Shown: positions 51,914-60,768, counted from the stretch's first letter. The stretch: 64,000 bases of DNA from Streptomyces sp. ATexAB-D23 (GCF_000373645.1 NZ_KB892035.1:282466-346465), one strand, 5' to 3'. The notes: a model not told the origin generated them from the letters alone. Made by a program: numbers and translations.

Positions 51914-53215
51914 TCAGGCGCGGCCCGCGGTCTTCTGGGTCTTGCGCGAGACCGAGTCGATGATCACGGCGATGAGGAGCACTCCGCCGGTGATCATGTA
52001 CTGGATCGCGTTCGACGACAGGTTCATCTGGTTGAGGCCCTGGACGATCGACTGGATGACCAGGATGCCCAGCAGCGCGGACCAGACCTTGCCGCGTCCG
52101 CCGAACAGGGACGTACCGCCGATGACGGCCGCGGCGATGCACATCATGAGCTGGTTGCCGCCACCGAGCGAGCGGTCGGCGCCGCCGGTCGCGGAGGCCA
52201 GGAAGAGACCGCCGACCGCACCGAGCGTGCCGGAGATCATGAACACCGAGATGCGGATCCAGGACACGTTGATGCCGGCGCGGCGCGCTGCCTCGACGCC
52301 ACCGCCGACCGCGAAGACCTGACGGCCGTAGGTGGTGCGGCGCAGGATGAAGTCGGTGACGACCAGGATCCCGAGGAAGATCACCAGGGAGAGCGGGAGG
52401 CCCTGCTCCTGGTTGAACGCGTACGCGGCGAGCAGGCACATGACGGCGAGCAGCGCGGTGCGCAGGATGATCTCGCTCTGCGGGCGGTGCGGCAGCTCCG
52501 CGGTCTTGCGGCGCCTCGCGTCGCGCAGCTGTGCGAGGTAGAAGGCGATGATGACGACCACGGCGAGGCCGTAGGCGGCGGCGATGTCCTCGAAGTAGTA
52601 GCTGGTCAGATCGCGGACGAAGCTGCCGAGCGGGGTGGTGATGGTGGACTTGTCGCCCATCACCCAGGTCTGCATGCCGGCCCAGCCCAGGAAGCCCGCC
52701 AGGGTCACGACGAACGCGGGCACGCCGATCTTGGCGAAGACGATGCCGTGGAAGGCGCCGATGACCGTGCCGGACAGGATGCCCACCACGATGGCGAGGG
52801 AGTCGGGTATGTCCGTGCCGACCACGGCCCACACCGCACCCGCCAGACCCGCGACGGAACCGACCGCGAGGTCGATCTCACCGAGCAGCAGCACGAAGAC
52901 GATGCCCACGGCCATGATGCCGGGGCCCGCCGCGTACAGCGTGATCTGGTCGAGGTTGTACGAGGTGAGGAAGTTGCCGGTCTCCAGCTGGAAGACGATC
53001 CCGATGATGATCAGGCCCACCACGACGGGCAGCGAGCCGATCTCGCCCGAGCGCACCTTGCGCTTGAACTCGGTCCAGTAGCCCTTGAAGCCCTGCTCGC
53101 GGATAAGCAGGCGGGGGTCGACGACCCTGACCGCGTCGGGCGCTGCCGCGGGAGCCTCGGTGGTGGCGTCCGCCTGGGCCGGGACCTTGGCCGGAGTCTC
53201 GTTGACGTTGCTCAC
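51914..53215 (-). CDS. xylH: Xylose-type sugar ABC transporter permease
   Basis: A 433-residue permease of the ribose/xylose (BPD-transp-2) family. After a roughly 60-residue Ala/Pro/Glu-rich cytosolic tail come about ten spans (LPVVVGLIIIGIVFQLET, GIMAVGIVFVLLLGEIDLAVGSVAGLAGAVWAVV, AIVVGILSGTVIGAFHGIVFAKIGVPAFVVTLAGFLGWAGMQ...). The EIDLAVGS and GVPAFVVTL segments are family signatures. The C-terminal half has RRTTYGRQVFAVGGGVEAARRAGINV, matching the ATPase-coupling loop. GTG 53215 overlaps the ATPase stop. The xylose assignment rests on gene order with Rok7B7, as in S. coelicolor. Confidence 0.88.
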   Translation of the reverse strand: MSNVNETPAKVPAQADATTEAPAAAPDAVRVVDPRLLIREQGFKGYWTEFKRKVRSGEIGSLPVVVGLIIIGIVFQLETGNFLTSYNLDQITLYAAGPGIMAVGIVFVLLLGEIDLAVGSVAGLAGAVWAVVGTDIPDSLAIVVGILSGTVIGAFHGIVFAKIGVPAFVVTLAGFLGWAGMQTWVMGDKSTITTPLGSFVRDLTSYYFEDIAAAYGLAVVVIIAFYLAQLRDARRRKTAELPHRPQSEIILRTALLAVMCLLAAYAFNQEQGLPLSLVIFLGILVVTDFILRRTTYGRQVFAVGGGVEAARRAGINVSWIRISVFMISGTLGAVGGLFLASATGGADRSLGGGNQLMMCIAAAVIGGTSLFGGRGKVWSALLGILVIQSIVQGLNQMNLSSNAIQYMITGGVLLIAVIIDSVSRKTQKTAGRA

Positions 53216-53991
53216 TTGGATGCCTCCGCGCTGCGGGACTTGCGGCGGGTCACGGCGTTGTCGGTGGCGCCCGTGATCGCGGCGATGATTTCTTCGTGGC
53301 TGGTCGTCGCCACCGGGAAGATGCCGTTGTTGTGGCCGAGTCGCAGCACGGCGACCTTGTCGGCGACGGCCTTCACATCGGCCATGTTGTGGCTGATGAG
53401 GATGACGCCGAGGTTCTGCTCGCGCAGCCGCTCCACCAGGTCGAGGACCTGTGCGGTCTGCTCGACGCCGAGGGCCGCGGTGGGCTCGTCCAGGATCACG
53501 ATCTTGGGGTTGCCGACCAGGGCGCGGGCGATGGCCACGACCTGGCGCTGGCCGCCGGAGAGCGCGGCGACCGGGATGCGGACGCTGGGGATGCGGATGG
53601 AGAGCGTGGACAGGAGGTCCTGGGCCCGCTTCTCCATGGCGACCTCGTCGAGTACGCCGCCCTTCTTGATCTCGCGCCCGAGGAAGAGGTTGGCGACGAC
53701 GTCCAGGTTGTCGCAGAGCGCGAGGTCCTGGTAGACGGTGGCGACGCCGAGGTTCTGGGCGTCGTGCGGACGGCTGATGTCCACCTTCGCGCCCTCCCAT
53801 TCGATGACGCCCTCATCGATGGGGTGCACGCCGGCGATCGTCTTGACCAGCGTGGACTTTCCTGCACCGTTGTCGCCGACCAGGGCGACCACTTCTCCGG
53901 CGTGGACTTCGAGATCGACACCGGAGAGGACCTGGACCGCTCCGAATCGCTTGAAGACCCCACGCAACGCCAGCACGGGCGTCTGTGACAC
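53212..53991 (-). CDS. xylG: Sugar ABC transporter ATP-binding protein
   Basis: A 259-residue single-domain ATPase; many XylG/RbsA proteins are double-length with two cassettes, so this is a half-size form. Walker A is LVGDNGAGKSTLVKTIAG, signature LSGGQRQVVAIARAL, Walker B IVILDEPTAALG, with Q-loop VATVYQDLALCDNLDV and switch LISHNMADV. Start GTG 53991 is preferred over ATG 54000: a gaaggag site abuts the ATG with no spacing but gives 9 bases to the GTG. It is coupled to the permease. A strong hairpin lies upstream, between it and xylF. Confidence 0.9.
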   Translation of the reverse strand: MSQTPVLALRGVFKRFGAVQVLSGVDLEVHAGEVVALVGDNGAGKSTLVKTIAGVHPIDEGVIEWEGAKVDISRPHDAQNLGVATVYQDLALCDNLDVVANLFLGREIKKGGVLDEVAMEKRAQDLLSTLSIRIPSVRIPVAALSGGQRQVVAIARALVGNPKIVILDEPTAALGVEQTAQVLDLVERLREQNLGVILISHNMADVKAVADKVAVLRLGHNNGIFPVATTSHEEIIAAITGATDNAVTRRKSRSAEASK

Positions 53992-54007
53992 GTGAACCAT
54001 CTCCTTC

Positions 54008-54045
54008 GCCGCCTGACCGGCGGGGATGTGCCGCCTGACCGGCGG
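54008..54045 (-). repeat. Direct repeat of a 16-bp hairpin unit upstream of xylG
   Basis: GCCGCCTGACCGGCGG occurs at 54008-54023 and again at 54030-54045. Each copy can fold on itself (CCGCC...GGCGG), close to the xylG ribosome site. Confidence 0.75.
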
Positions 54046-54198
54046 AGACGCCGCGCCACGAGGGGCCGCGTCGACGTACGGGAAGTACTGGGGGGGGAGA
54101 GTGTCCGGCACCCGGCCGGCAGCGGGGTGTGGGCCGGCCGGGGCCGGACAGTCATGGGGTGGGCGGACTCCGCCGTGCGGTGCGGGTCACACCCGTAC

Positions 54199-54224
54199 GC
54201 GCCGGGGCCGGCCGGCCCCGGCGC
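54199..54224 (-). terminator. 26-bp perfect palindrome between xylF and xylG
   Basis: GCGCCGGGGCCGG at 54199-54211 is followed directly by its complement to 54224. It lies 9 bases after the xylF stop and before xylG in the direction of transcription, so it could reduce read-through and stabilise the xylF message. Confidence 0.7.
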
Positions 54225-54233
54225 GAGGAGGGA

Positions 54234-55301
54234 CTACTTGATGCCCAGCGCGGTGCACTTGGCGGCGATGTCCTTCACGCAGACCTTGGAGACCTCGTAG
54301 ATGCCGTCCTTGATCACGGTGGACTCGATGTTGTCCTTGTTCACCACGGTCGGCTCAAGCAGCGTGGAGGGGACGCCGTCCGTCTCGCCCTCGGCGCCGA
54401 TGTCCTTGCCCTGGAGCAGGTTGACGGCGAACTGGGCGGCCGCCGGGGCGAGCTGCTTCGGCGACTTGTAGATCGTGAAGGTCTGCGTACCGGCGATGAT
54501 CCGCTGGATACCGGGGAGCTCGGCGTCCTGGCCACCCACCGGGATGTCCTTGATGCCGGCGTTGCCCAGGGACGTGATGATGCCGCCCGCCATGCCGTCG
54601 TTGGCGGAGTAGACCGCGTCGATCTTGCCCTTGCCCACCGAGGAGATGGCGGCGGTCATCTTCTCGCCGGCGATCTTCGGGTCCCACTCGCCGGACGCCT
54701 CGTAGGCGATCTTGACCTTGCCGTCGAGGGACGCGTGGGCGCCCTTCTTGAACAGGCCGGCGTTCGGGTCCTTCTCGTCGCCGTTGATCATGACGACGTT
54801 GGCGCCGGACGCCTTGGAGCCGAGGGCGTCGATGACGGCCTGGCCCTGGAGCTTGCCGATCTTCTCGTTGTCGTGGCTGACGTAGGCGTCGGCACCGACG
54901 ATGGCGCGGTCGTACGCGACGACCTTGACACCCTTCTTGTGCGCGTCGGCGACCCACGCGGCGGCCTTCTCGGCGTCGACCGAGGAGATCGCGATGACCT
55001 TGATGCCGTCGGCGATCTGCTGCTCGAACTGCTGCTTCTGCTGGCCGACGTCGCTGGCCGCGTTGTTGTAGACGACCTCGCAGTCCGGGCAGTTCTTCTC
55101 GACCGCTTCGATGAACAGCGGCTTGTCCAGCGTCTCGTAGCGGGCGGTCTTGTTCTCCGGGAGGAGCAGACCGATCTTGGTCTTGCTGCCCGAGTCCGCC
55201 GAGTCCTTCTTGTCGTCGCCGGCCTTGCCGCAGGCGGCGAGGGAGACGGCCATCGAAACTGCGGCCGTACCGATGACGATGCGTCGCGTCATTGCGTTCA
55301 T
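54234..55301 (-). CDS. xylF: Xylose-type sugar-binding lipoprotein
   Basis: A 355-residue periplasmic-binding-protein-type lipoprotein (lipobox SLAAC, Cys24) that delivers a sugar to XylGH. The type 1 fold is clear: KIGLLLPENKTARYETLDKPLFIEAVEKNCPDCEVVYNNAASDVGQQKQQFEQQIADGIKVIAISSVD, then VVAYDRAIVGADAYVSHDNEKIGKLQGQAV and VYSANDGMAGGIITSLGNAG. ATG 55301 follows a good gggagg; the frame extends upstream to 55331 without support. Xylose is assigned from gene order with Rok7B7 and is not proved by the sequence. Confidence 0.9.
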   Translation of the reverse strand: MNAMTRRIVIGTAAVSMAVSLAACGKAGDDKKDSADSGSKTKIGLLLPENKTARYETLDKPLFIEAVEKNCPDCEVVYNNAASDVGQQKQQFEQQIADGIKVIAISSVDAEKAAAWVADAHKKGVKVVAYDRAIVGADAYVSHDNEKIGKLQGQAVIDALGSKASGANVVMINGDEKDPNAGLFKKGAHASLDGKVKIAYEASGEWDPKIAGEKMTAAISSVGKGKIDAVYSANDGMAGGIITSLGNAGIKDIPVGGQDAELPGIQRIIAGTQTFTIYKSPKQLAPAAAQFAVNLLQGKDIGAEGETDGVPSTLLEPTVVNKDNIESTVIKDGIYEVSKVCVKDIAAKCTALGIK

Positions 55302-55380
55302 TGGGGGTTTGCCTCCCTGACGAGGCCGCAACGTCGCGGCCGAGGTGGCTGGAAGTCAACTCGGCCGCGAGGGCGGCGTC

Positions 55381-55395
55381 AAGGAGTAAATCCTT
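55381..55395. promoter_or_regulatory. Inverted repeat upstream of xylF
   Basis: AAGGA-GTAAA-TCCTT, a 5-bp inverted repeat with a 5-base spacer, in an A/T-rich patch 80 bases before xylF. It could be an operator for the neighbouring ROK regulator, but this is only a visual candidate. Confidence 0.35.
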
Positions 55396-55424
55396 AACGA
55401 GATGACAACGGTGCCATTCGTTAT

Positions 55425-56624
55425 CTAAGTGAAGGCAGGTGTGGCCGCGGGCAGGGTGCTCTCCAAAAGTGTTGAATCCCCCATCTCGCTCAGGACGAGC
55501 GCCAGGGCCCCCAGCACCTCCGCCCGGCCTCCCAGGGCCCCCGGGAGCACCGACAGCTGCCGTGCGGCGCTGGGGATGGAGTAGCGGGACACGGAGTCGC
55601 GGATGGGCCCGAGGACCAGCTCCCCGGCCTCCGCGAGCGAGCCGCCGAGCACCACGCGGCTCGGGTTGAGCAGGTTGCACAGGTTGGCGACGCCGCTGCC
55701 GATGTGCCGCCCGACGTCGCCGATCACCCGCCGGCAGCCCGGATCGCCCTCACGGGCCAGCTGGACCACCCGCTCCATGGTGAGATCGGGGCCGTGGCTG
55801 GGCCGGAGCAGGGGCAGCACGTAGCGCGCGGCCGTGAAGGTCTCCAGGCAGCCGCGGTTGCCGCAGCGGCAGACCGGGCCCGATTCGTCGAGGGTGATGT
55901 GACCGATCTCGCCGGCCGTTCCTCCGGGGCCCCGGTAGATGTGCGAGTCGATCACCAGACCGGCGCCGACACCGCTGGCGACCTTGATGTACGCGAGGTC
56001 CCTGACCCCCCGGCCGCTCCCCCACACCAGCTCGCCGAGCGCCCCGAGGTTGGCGTCGTTGTCCACGTAGACCGGCACGCCGAGACGGGCGGCGAGCTCG
56101 TCGCTGGGGTTGATGCCCGTCCAGCCCGGCAGAATCGACGTGGAGCCCAGCGTGCCGGACTCGACGTCGATCGGGCCGGGAACACCGAGCCCCACCCCGA
56201 TGACCTTGCCCGGACTGATCCCGGTGGTCTCGATCAGGCGGTTGACCAGCTGTTCCGCCCGTCCGAAGCCCTCGGCCGACGAGGCGTCGACGTCCAGCGG
56301 CTCGGACTCCTCGGCGAGCACCTGGTGGGCCAGGTTGCCGACGGCGACGCGCAGGTGGGTGTGGCCGAAGTCGACGCCGATCACGATGCCGGCGTCGCCG
56401 CTGAGCGAGACGCTGCGGGCCCGGCGGCCGCCCGCCGAGGTGGGGGTCACCTCGACCGTGCCGCCGTCCTTCAGTTCACGAACGATATTGGAGACGGTGG
56501 CCGCGGACAGGCCCGTACTCCTGGCGATCTCCGCCTGGGTGAGCGAACCCGCCATACGTACGGCGCGCACGACCCGCTCAAGGTTGGCGCGATGCAGAGA
56601 CGTCTGCGACCCCGGAGTCTCCAT
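55425..56624 (-). CDS. rok7B7: ROK-family transcriptional regulator (Rok7B7-type)
   Basis: A 399-residue repressor/activator with an N-terminal winged helix-turn-helix (LERVVRAVRMAGSLTQAEIARSTGLSAATVSNIVRELKDGGTVEV) and a ROK kinase-like domain: IVIGVDFGHTHLRVAVGN, GVGLGVPGPIDVESGTL, VDNDANLGALGELVWGSG and the zinc-binding CRCGNRGCLETF. The start is unsure: ATG 56624 (METPGSQTS) is chosen; ATG 56645 and 56657 are in frame. S. coelicolor Rok7B7 lies beside xylFGH and influences carbon control and development. The position just upstream of xylF and downstream of ngcG matches. It may respond to a pentose. Confidence 0.88.
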   Translation of the reverse strand: METPGSQTSLHRANLERVVRAVRMAGSLTQAEIARSTGLSAATVSNIVRELKDGGTVEVTPTSAGGRRARSVSLSGDAGIVIGVDFGHTHLRVAVGNLAHQVLAEESEPLDVDASSAEGFGRAEQLVNRLIETTGISPGKVIGVGLGVPGPIDVESGTLGSTSILPGWTGINPSDELAARLGVPVYVDNDANLGALGELVWGSGRGVRDLAYIKVASGVGAGLVIDSHIYRGPGGTAGEIGHITLDESGPVCRCGNRGCLETFTAARYVLPLLRPSHGPDLTMERVVQLAREGDPGCRRVIGDVGRHIGSGVANLCNLLNPSRVVLGGSLAEAGELVLGPIRDSVSRYSIPSAARQLSVLPGALGGRAEVLGALALVLSEMGDSTLLESTLPAATPAFT

Positions 56625-56773
56625 CGACTCACTCACTCCTGCCATATTCTCCAACATGTGAACTCTAAGCTGACCGTTTTGGGGTCCTCCCCGTCAAGAC
56701 CTTGAGCAGTCCGAGCCACGGATGAGCGCGGCTGCGCCGTACCTCCGACCTGGCGAACTCTCCCGTACACAGA

Positions 56774-56811
56774 CGAACCGCCCGCCGGCGAGGACGCCGA
56801 CGGGCGGTTCG
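56774..56811 (-). terminator. Stem-loop terminator after ngcG
   Basis: CGAACCGCCCGCCGGCG (56774-56790) pairs with the arm ending CGGGCGGTTCG at 56811, with one mismatch and a 4-base loop. It follows ngcG in its direction of transcription. Confidence 0.75.
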
Positions 56812-56870
56812 GTTCGTTCGGTAGTGCGTTCAGGAGGTGCGGGCAGGCGGTACGGGAAGAGGCGCGGGGC

Positions 56871-57788
56871 CTACTTCACCGCGCCCGCGGTCAGCCCGGC
56901 CACGACCTGGCGCTGGAAGATGATGTAGGCCGCGAGGACCGGCAGCATCGCCATCACCAGTCCGGCGAAGAGTCCGGACCAGTCGCCCTTGTAGCCCTGG
57001 CTGTTGGCCAGTTCGACCAGACCTTGCGAGAGCACCCGGTACTTCGGGTCGGTGTTCAGCACCGTCGGCAGCATGTACTGGTTCCACTGGCCGAGGAAGT
57101 TGAAGATGCCGACGCTGATCAGGCCGGGCTTGGCCATCGGCAGCATCACCTGGAAGAACGTCCGGGTGTGCGAGGCCCCGTCGATCATCGCCGCCTCCGC
57201 CACCGATCCCGGTAGCGTCCGGAAGAAGGAGGTGAGGAAGAAGACGGTGAAGGGCAGTGAGTACGCGATGTAGACCATGATCAGTCCGTGGCGCGTGTTC
57301 AGCAGGCCCATGTTGTTCATCACGAAGAACAGCGGGACCAGCGCCAGGATGATCGGGAAGCTCATCCCGCCGATGAACAGGTAGTAGATGAAGCGGTTGC
57401 CCGGGAAGTCGAACCGGGCCAGCACGTAGGCCGCCATCGAGCCGAGCAGCAGGGTGCCGATGAGCGAACCGCCCACCACGACGATGGTGTTGAAGAAGTA
57501 GTCGCTCATGTGCGCCTGGCTCCAGGCGCGCGACCAGTTGTCGAAGTGGAGCTTGTCCGGCAGCGCCCAGGGGGTCGACAGGATCGAGTCGTCGCTCTTG
57601 AACGAGGACATGATCGCCCAGAGCAGCGGCAGGACCACCAGGATCGCCCAGATGATCAGCACACCGTGGGAGAAGACGTTGAGGGTCTTGCCCTCGCTGC
57701 CCTTCTCCTTGCCGCCCGGGGCAGGCGCCTTGGACACGGGGGCCGGTTCCTTCACCGTGACCACGGGAGGGGTTTCAGTGGCCTTCAC
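56871..57788 (-). CDS. ngcG: Carbohydrate ABC transporter permease, MalG-like
   Basis: A 305-residue permease with six spans: VLIIWAILVVLPLLWAIMSSF, TIVVVGGSLIGTLLLGSMAAYVLARF, FIYYLFIGGMSFPIILALVPLFFVMNNMGL, IMVYIAYSLPFTVFFLTSFF, ISVGIFNFLGQWNQYMLPTVL and LFAGLVMAMLPVLAAYIIFQRQVVAGLTAGAVK. The EAA loop is VAEAAMIDGASHTRTFFQVMLPMAKPG. The first ~25 residues are a charged tail. Start ATG 57788. It ends the ngc unit; NgcEFG imports N-acetylglucosamine or chitooligosaccharides in Streptomyces. The assignment uses sequence class and order. Confidence 0.88.
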   Translation of the reverse strand: MKATETPPVVTVKEPAPVSKAPAPGGKEKGSEGKTLNVFSHGVLIIWAILVVLPLLWAIMSSFKSDDSILSTPWALPDKLHFDNWSRAWSQAHMSDYFFNTIVVVGGSLIGTLLLGSMAAYVLARFDFPGNRFIYYLFIGGMSFPIILALVPLFFVMNNMGLLNTRHGLIMVYIAYSLPFTVFFLTSFFRTLPGSVAEAAMIDGASHTRTFFQVMLPMAKPGLISVGIFNFLGQWNQYMLPTVLNTDPKYRVLSQGLVELANSQGYKGDWSGLFAGLVMAMLPVLAAYIIFQRQVVAGLTAGAVK

Positions 57789-57882
57789 GTGTGCTCACCT
57801 CGTACTACTGTCGAGCCGGCCGCCGGGACCGGGCTGTCTTGCCTGCTGGGGGTCCGGGCGGCGTGGCCCGGGAAGCGCAGCA

Positions 57883-58806
57883 TCAGAACTCCAGCCGCTC
57901 GCGCCGGCCCAGCCGCATCACGACGGCGGCGAACGCCATGGTGACGATGAGCAGTCCGACACCGATGGTCGTCGCGTAGCCGGCCTGACCGTCACGGAAG
58001 GCGGTCTGGTAGACGTACAACGGCAGGATCGAGGTCGCGTAGTCGGGGCCGCCGGGGCCGACCGTCATGACCTGGACGGCCGTGAACGCCTCGACGCCGA
58101 GGGCCAGGATGCCCATGTAGACCCAGCCCGACTGGATGGTGTCCCAGAGCAGCGGCACGGTGATCTTGAAGAACGTCGTGACCCGGCTGGCCCCGTCCAG
58201 GAGCGCCGCCTCGTAGAAGTCCTTGGGAATGGACGCCATTCCGGCCGAGAAGAGGACGACGAAGAAGCCGACCGTCGACCAGACCAGCACCACCATGACG
58301 CAGATCAGGGCCAGGCTCGGGTCGCCCAGCCAGTCCGGCTGCACGGAGCCGAGGCCGATGCCCTTGAGCGCCGAATTCAGCATTCCCGAACGCGGGTTGT
58401 AAGCGAACTGGAACAGCAGGGCGACGATGACGATCGAGAGGACCTGCGGGAAGAAATAGGCGATCTTGTAGAAGCCCGAGCCCCGCACGCCGGAGACCGC
58501 GGCGTTTTTGCGCCGACGGCCCCCGACGTTCAGCATGAAGGCGAAGAAGAGCGCGAGGCCCAACGTCACCAGCGGCAGCACCAGCACCAGGATCACGCTG
58601 TGCTGGAGGGACTTCCAGAAAATGTCGTCCTTCAGCATCCTGGTGTAGTTGCCGAAGCCGACCATCTTGAAGTCCGGGCTCAGACCGGTCCAGTCCGTGA
58701 AGGAATAGTAGATGGCCTGGATGAACGGCCAGATGACGAAGACCGCGTACAAGGCCAAGGGGGCTACCAGGAACCCCACAATGAACCGGTACCTGCCGTG
58801 CTGCAT
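57883..58806 (-). CDS. ngcF: Carbohydrate ABC transporter permease, MalF-like
   Basis: A 307-residue permease partner of NgcG. Spans include FIVGFLVAPLALYAVFVIWPFIQAIYYSF, VILVLVLPLVTLGLALFFAFMLN, IAYFFPQVLSIVIVALLFQFAY, LALICVMVVLVWSTVGFFVVLFSAGMA, WVYMGILALGVEAFTAVQVM and TTIGVGLLIVTMAFAAVVMRLGRRERLEF. The EAA-type loop is IPKDFYEAALLDGASRVTTFFKITVPLLWDT. Start ATG 58806 (MQHGRYRF). It is followed by a 94-base gap before ngcG. Confidence 0.88.
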   Translation of the reverse strand: MQHGRYRFIVGFLVAPLALYAVFVIWPFIQAIYYSFTDWTGLSPDFKMVGFGNYTRMLKDDIFWKSLQHSVILVLVLPLVTLGLALFFAFMLNVGGRRRKNAAVSGVRGSGFYKIAYFFPQVLSIVIVALLFQFAYNPRSGMLNSALKGIGLGSVQPDWLGDPSLALICVMVVLVWSTVGFFVVLFSAGMASIPKDFYEAALLDGASRVTTFFKITVPLLWDTIQSGWVYMGILALGVEAFTAVQVMTVGPGGPDYATSILPLYVYQTAFRDGQAGYATTIGVGLLIVTMAFAAVVMRLGRRERLEF

Positions 58807-58856
58807 CGTTTACCGACCCCGATCTTTCCGCGGGTGCCGCCGCTGGTGACGGTTGC

Positions 58857-60302
58857 TCACTGGTGCTTGTAGTGCTTGATGGACTGGTCCTTGGCCGCCG
58901 CGTCCGCGAAGCCCTGGATCTTCTTGATGGCCTCGGTGGGCGTCAGGCGCCCGGCCATCATCTCGCCGAGACCGGCGGTGCCGATCTGCTCCTTCTGGAG
59001 CTTGACGTACCAGTCCTGGAGGCGCGGGTTCACCACGTTGTCGCCGGCCTTCTTCAGCGCGTCGACACCGGCCTGCATGGCCGTGGAGAGGGTCAGCCCG
59101 TCGGTGCCGCCGTTGAAGGCGCTCAGGGACTTGACCTGCTGGGTGAAGTTCTTCGAGGACTCCTCGGAGAGCATGATGCGCAGCTGCTCCATGCCGCCCT
59201 GCGGGTTCTTCGCCTTGGCCGGGACGACGAAGGGCTCGCCGCCGGACGCCCAGATGGTGCCGAAGGGCATCTTGTCGGACGAGTCCAGGCCGGAGGGGGC
59301 CGCGACCATCATCTTGAAGTCCTTGGGCGTGGTCGGCGCCGCCTCGTTCTCCACCCACGAACCGTTGGGGATGAAGAGCGCCTTGCCCTTCGTCCACTCG
59401 GTCTGCGACTGGATGTGGGTCAGACCGGGGGTGCCCTGGAGGATGTACCCCTTCTTGTACAGCTCGTAGTACGCCTCGAACGCCGCCTTGACGGCGGGGT
59501 CCTTCCACGCGTTCGGCTCCAGGTTGTCGATCTTGTCGAGAACCTCCCGGCCGCCGATCTTGGCGATGAACGGGTAGAGCGAGAACGGCAGGTAGTACGG
59601 GTACTTACCGGCGTACGTCCAGCCCGCGATGCCCTGCTTCTTCGCCTTGGCGCAGAGGGCGAGCATGTCGTCCCAGTTCTCGGGGTACTGCGCGTCGAGC
59701 TTCTCCAGCGCGGTCTGCGAGTACCACACGCCGTACACGGTGTACGCGTAGTACATGATCCAGACCGGGTCGCCCTCGAACTGGCCCATCTCCAGGACGC
59801 CCGGACGCAGGGTGTCGCGGACCTTCTTGCTCGGGTCGTCGATGGACGGGGCGTCCATCAGCGGGGTGAGGTCGAGCAGCTGCTTCTTGCCGACGAGGAC
59901 ACCCATGTCCATCTGCTCGGCACCGGAGTTGTCGATCAGGTCCGGCGGGGTGCCGCCGTTGAAGCGCGGCTGGAGCTGCGACTGGATCTTCTGCGTCGCG
60001 GTGTGCTTGACCTTGGCCTTCGGGAAGGCCGCGGTGTACTTCTTCTCGGCGTCGATCGCGTACTGCTCACCGAAGCCGCCGTCGAAGATGACCACGTCGA
60101 GGGCGGCCGTCTCGTTGACGCCCAGCGGGTTCTTCGCGCTGGTCTTGCCCTTCTTGACCGTGTCGTCGCTGCCGCTGTCGCCGCTCGCGCAGGCGGACAG
60201 GAAGCTCATCGTCGGGACGGTGATCAGACCGAGTGCGGCAGAACGCTTGATCACATCGCGACGGCCAAGGCCCTCATTCTTGTGGGCGGAGGTGGATCCC
60301 AT
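58857..60302 (-). CDS. ngcE: N-acetylglucosamine/chitooligosaccharide-binding lipoprotein
   Basis: A 481-residue extracellular binding protein, the ligand receptor of NgcEFG. The signal sequence carries a twin-arginine motif (GRRDVIKRSAALGL, R14-R15) and a lipobox (FLSAC, Cys38), so it is probably a Tat-exported lipoprotein. The mature part is a type 1 solute-binding fold (LDVVIFDGGFGEQYAIDAEKKYTAAFPKAKVKHTATQKIQSQLQPRFNGGTPPDLIDNSG). ATG 60302 is favoured by gagga upstream; TTG 60308 is an alternative. In S. coelicolor the orthologue binds chitin-derived oligosaccharides. A possible DasR site lies about 240 bases upstream. Confidence 0.88.
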   Translation of the reverse strand: MGSTSAHKNEGLGRRDVIKRSAALGLITVPTMSFLSACASGDSGSDDTVKKGKTSAKNPLGVNETAALDVVIFDGGFGEQYAIDAEKKYTAAFPKAKVKHTATQKIQSQLQPRFNGGTPPDLIDNSGAEQMDMGVLVGKKQLLDLTPLMDAPSIDDPSKKVRDTLRPGVLEMGQFEGDPVWIMYYAYTVYGVWYSQTALEKLDAQYPENWDDMLALCAKAKKQGIAGWTYAGKYPYYLPFSLYPFIAKIGGREVLDKIDNLEPNAWKDPAVKAAFEAYYELYKKGYILQGTPGLTHIQSQTEWTKGKALFIPNGSWVENEAAPTTPKDFKMMVAAPSGLDSSDKMPFGTIWASGGEPFVVPAKAKNPQGGMEQLRIMLSEESSKNFTQQVKSLSAFNGGTDGLTLSTAMQAGVDALKKAGDNVVNPRLQDWYVKLQKEQIGTAGLGEMMAGRLTPTEAIKKIQGFADAAAKDQSIKHYKHQ

Positions 60303-60541
60303 GCTCAAGTCCTCGCCTTCTCCAGGACTCAGGCGGTGTGTACCGGTCGCCCCGTCGTATTCGCCTCAGGCGAAGGGCCCCGCCACCGCGGTCGGTTGCG
60401 CTTGGGTGGTACAGATTTCAGGCTAACCATTGCCGTGGGGGGCGTCGGGGGACCGGACAGCCGACGCAACCTGCGGCGTCGTGTCGTCCTGCCCCCGTGT
60501 CCCCCAGCCGCGCAACCAGTGACCCGGCTGTGCAGACGCCG

Positions 60542-60557
60542 ACAGGTATAGTCCACT
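60542..60557 (-). promoter_or_regulatory. Candidate DasR operator (dre)
   Basis: On the - strand it reads AGTGGACTATACCTGT. It matches the published dre consensus A(G/C)TGGTCTAGACCA(G/C)T at 13 of 16 positions by my count. DasR controls GlcNAc uptake in Streptomyces, which suits the adjacent ngcEFG. Confidence 0.55.
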
Positions 60558-60756
60558 TGCCGCCAACTGAGCAAGATCGAAAGCAAGTTTGCACGGGAGT
60601 CTTTCCCGAGTTGAGACCTCGCGGATACCTCGGCACCGTACGCCCTCCGCCGGATGTAACGATTTCCGCATTCCGGTCGATTCGACAGCCGGCTCTGATC
60701 CAACACCCTTGACACCGCACGCCACTTCACTCCCTACTTGTTCCTGCGTATCTTCT

Positions 60757-60768
60757 GACAACGTTGTC
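60757..60768. promoter_or_regulatory. LacI-type operator upstream of the GH92 gene
   Basis: GACAACGTTGTC is a perfect 12-bp palindrome within TGACAACGTTGTCCA. It resembles the central-CG operators of LacI-family regulators and lies about 33 bases before the start codon, downstream of a TTGACA -35 box. Confidence 0.6.
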
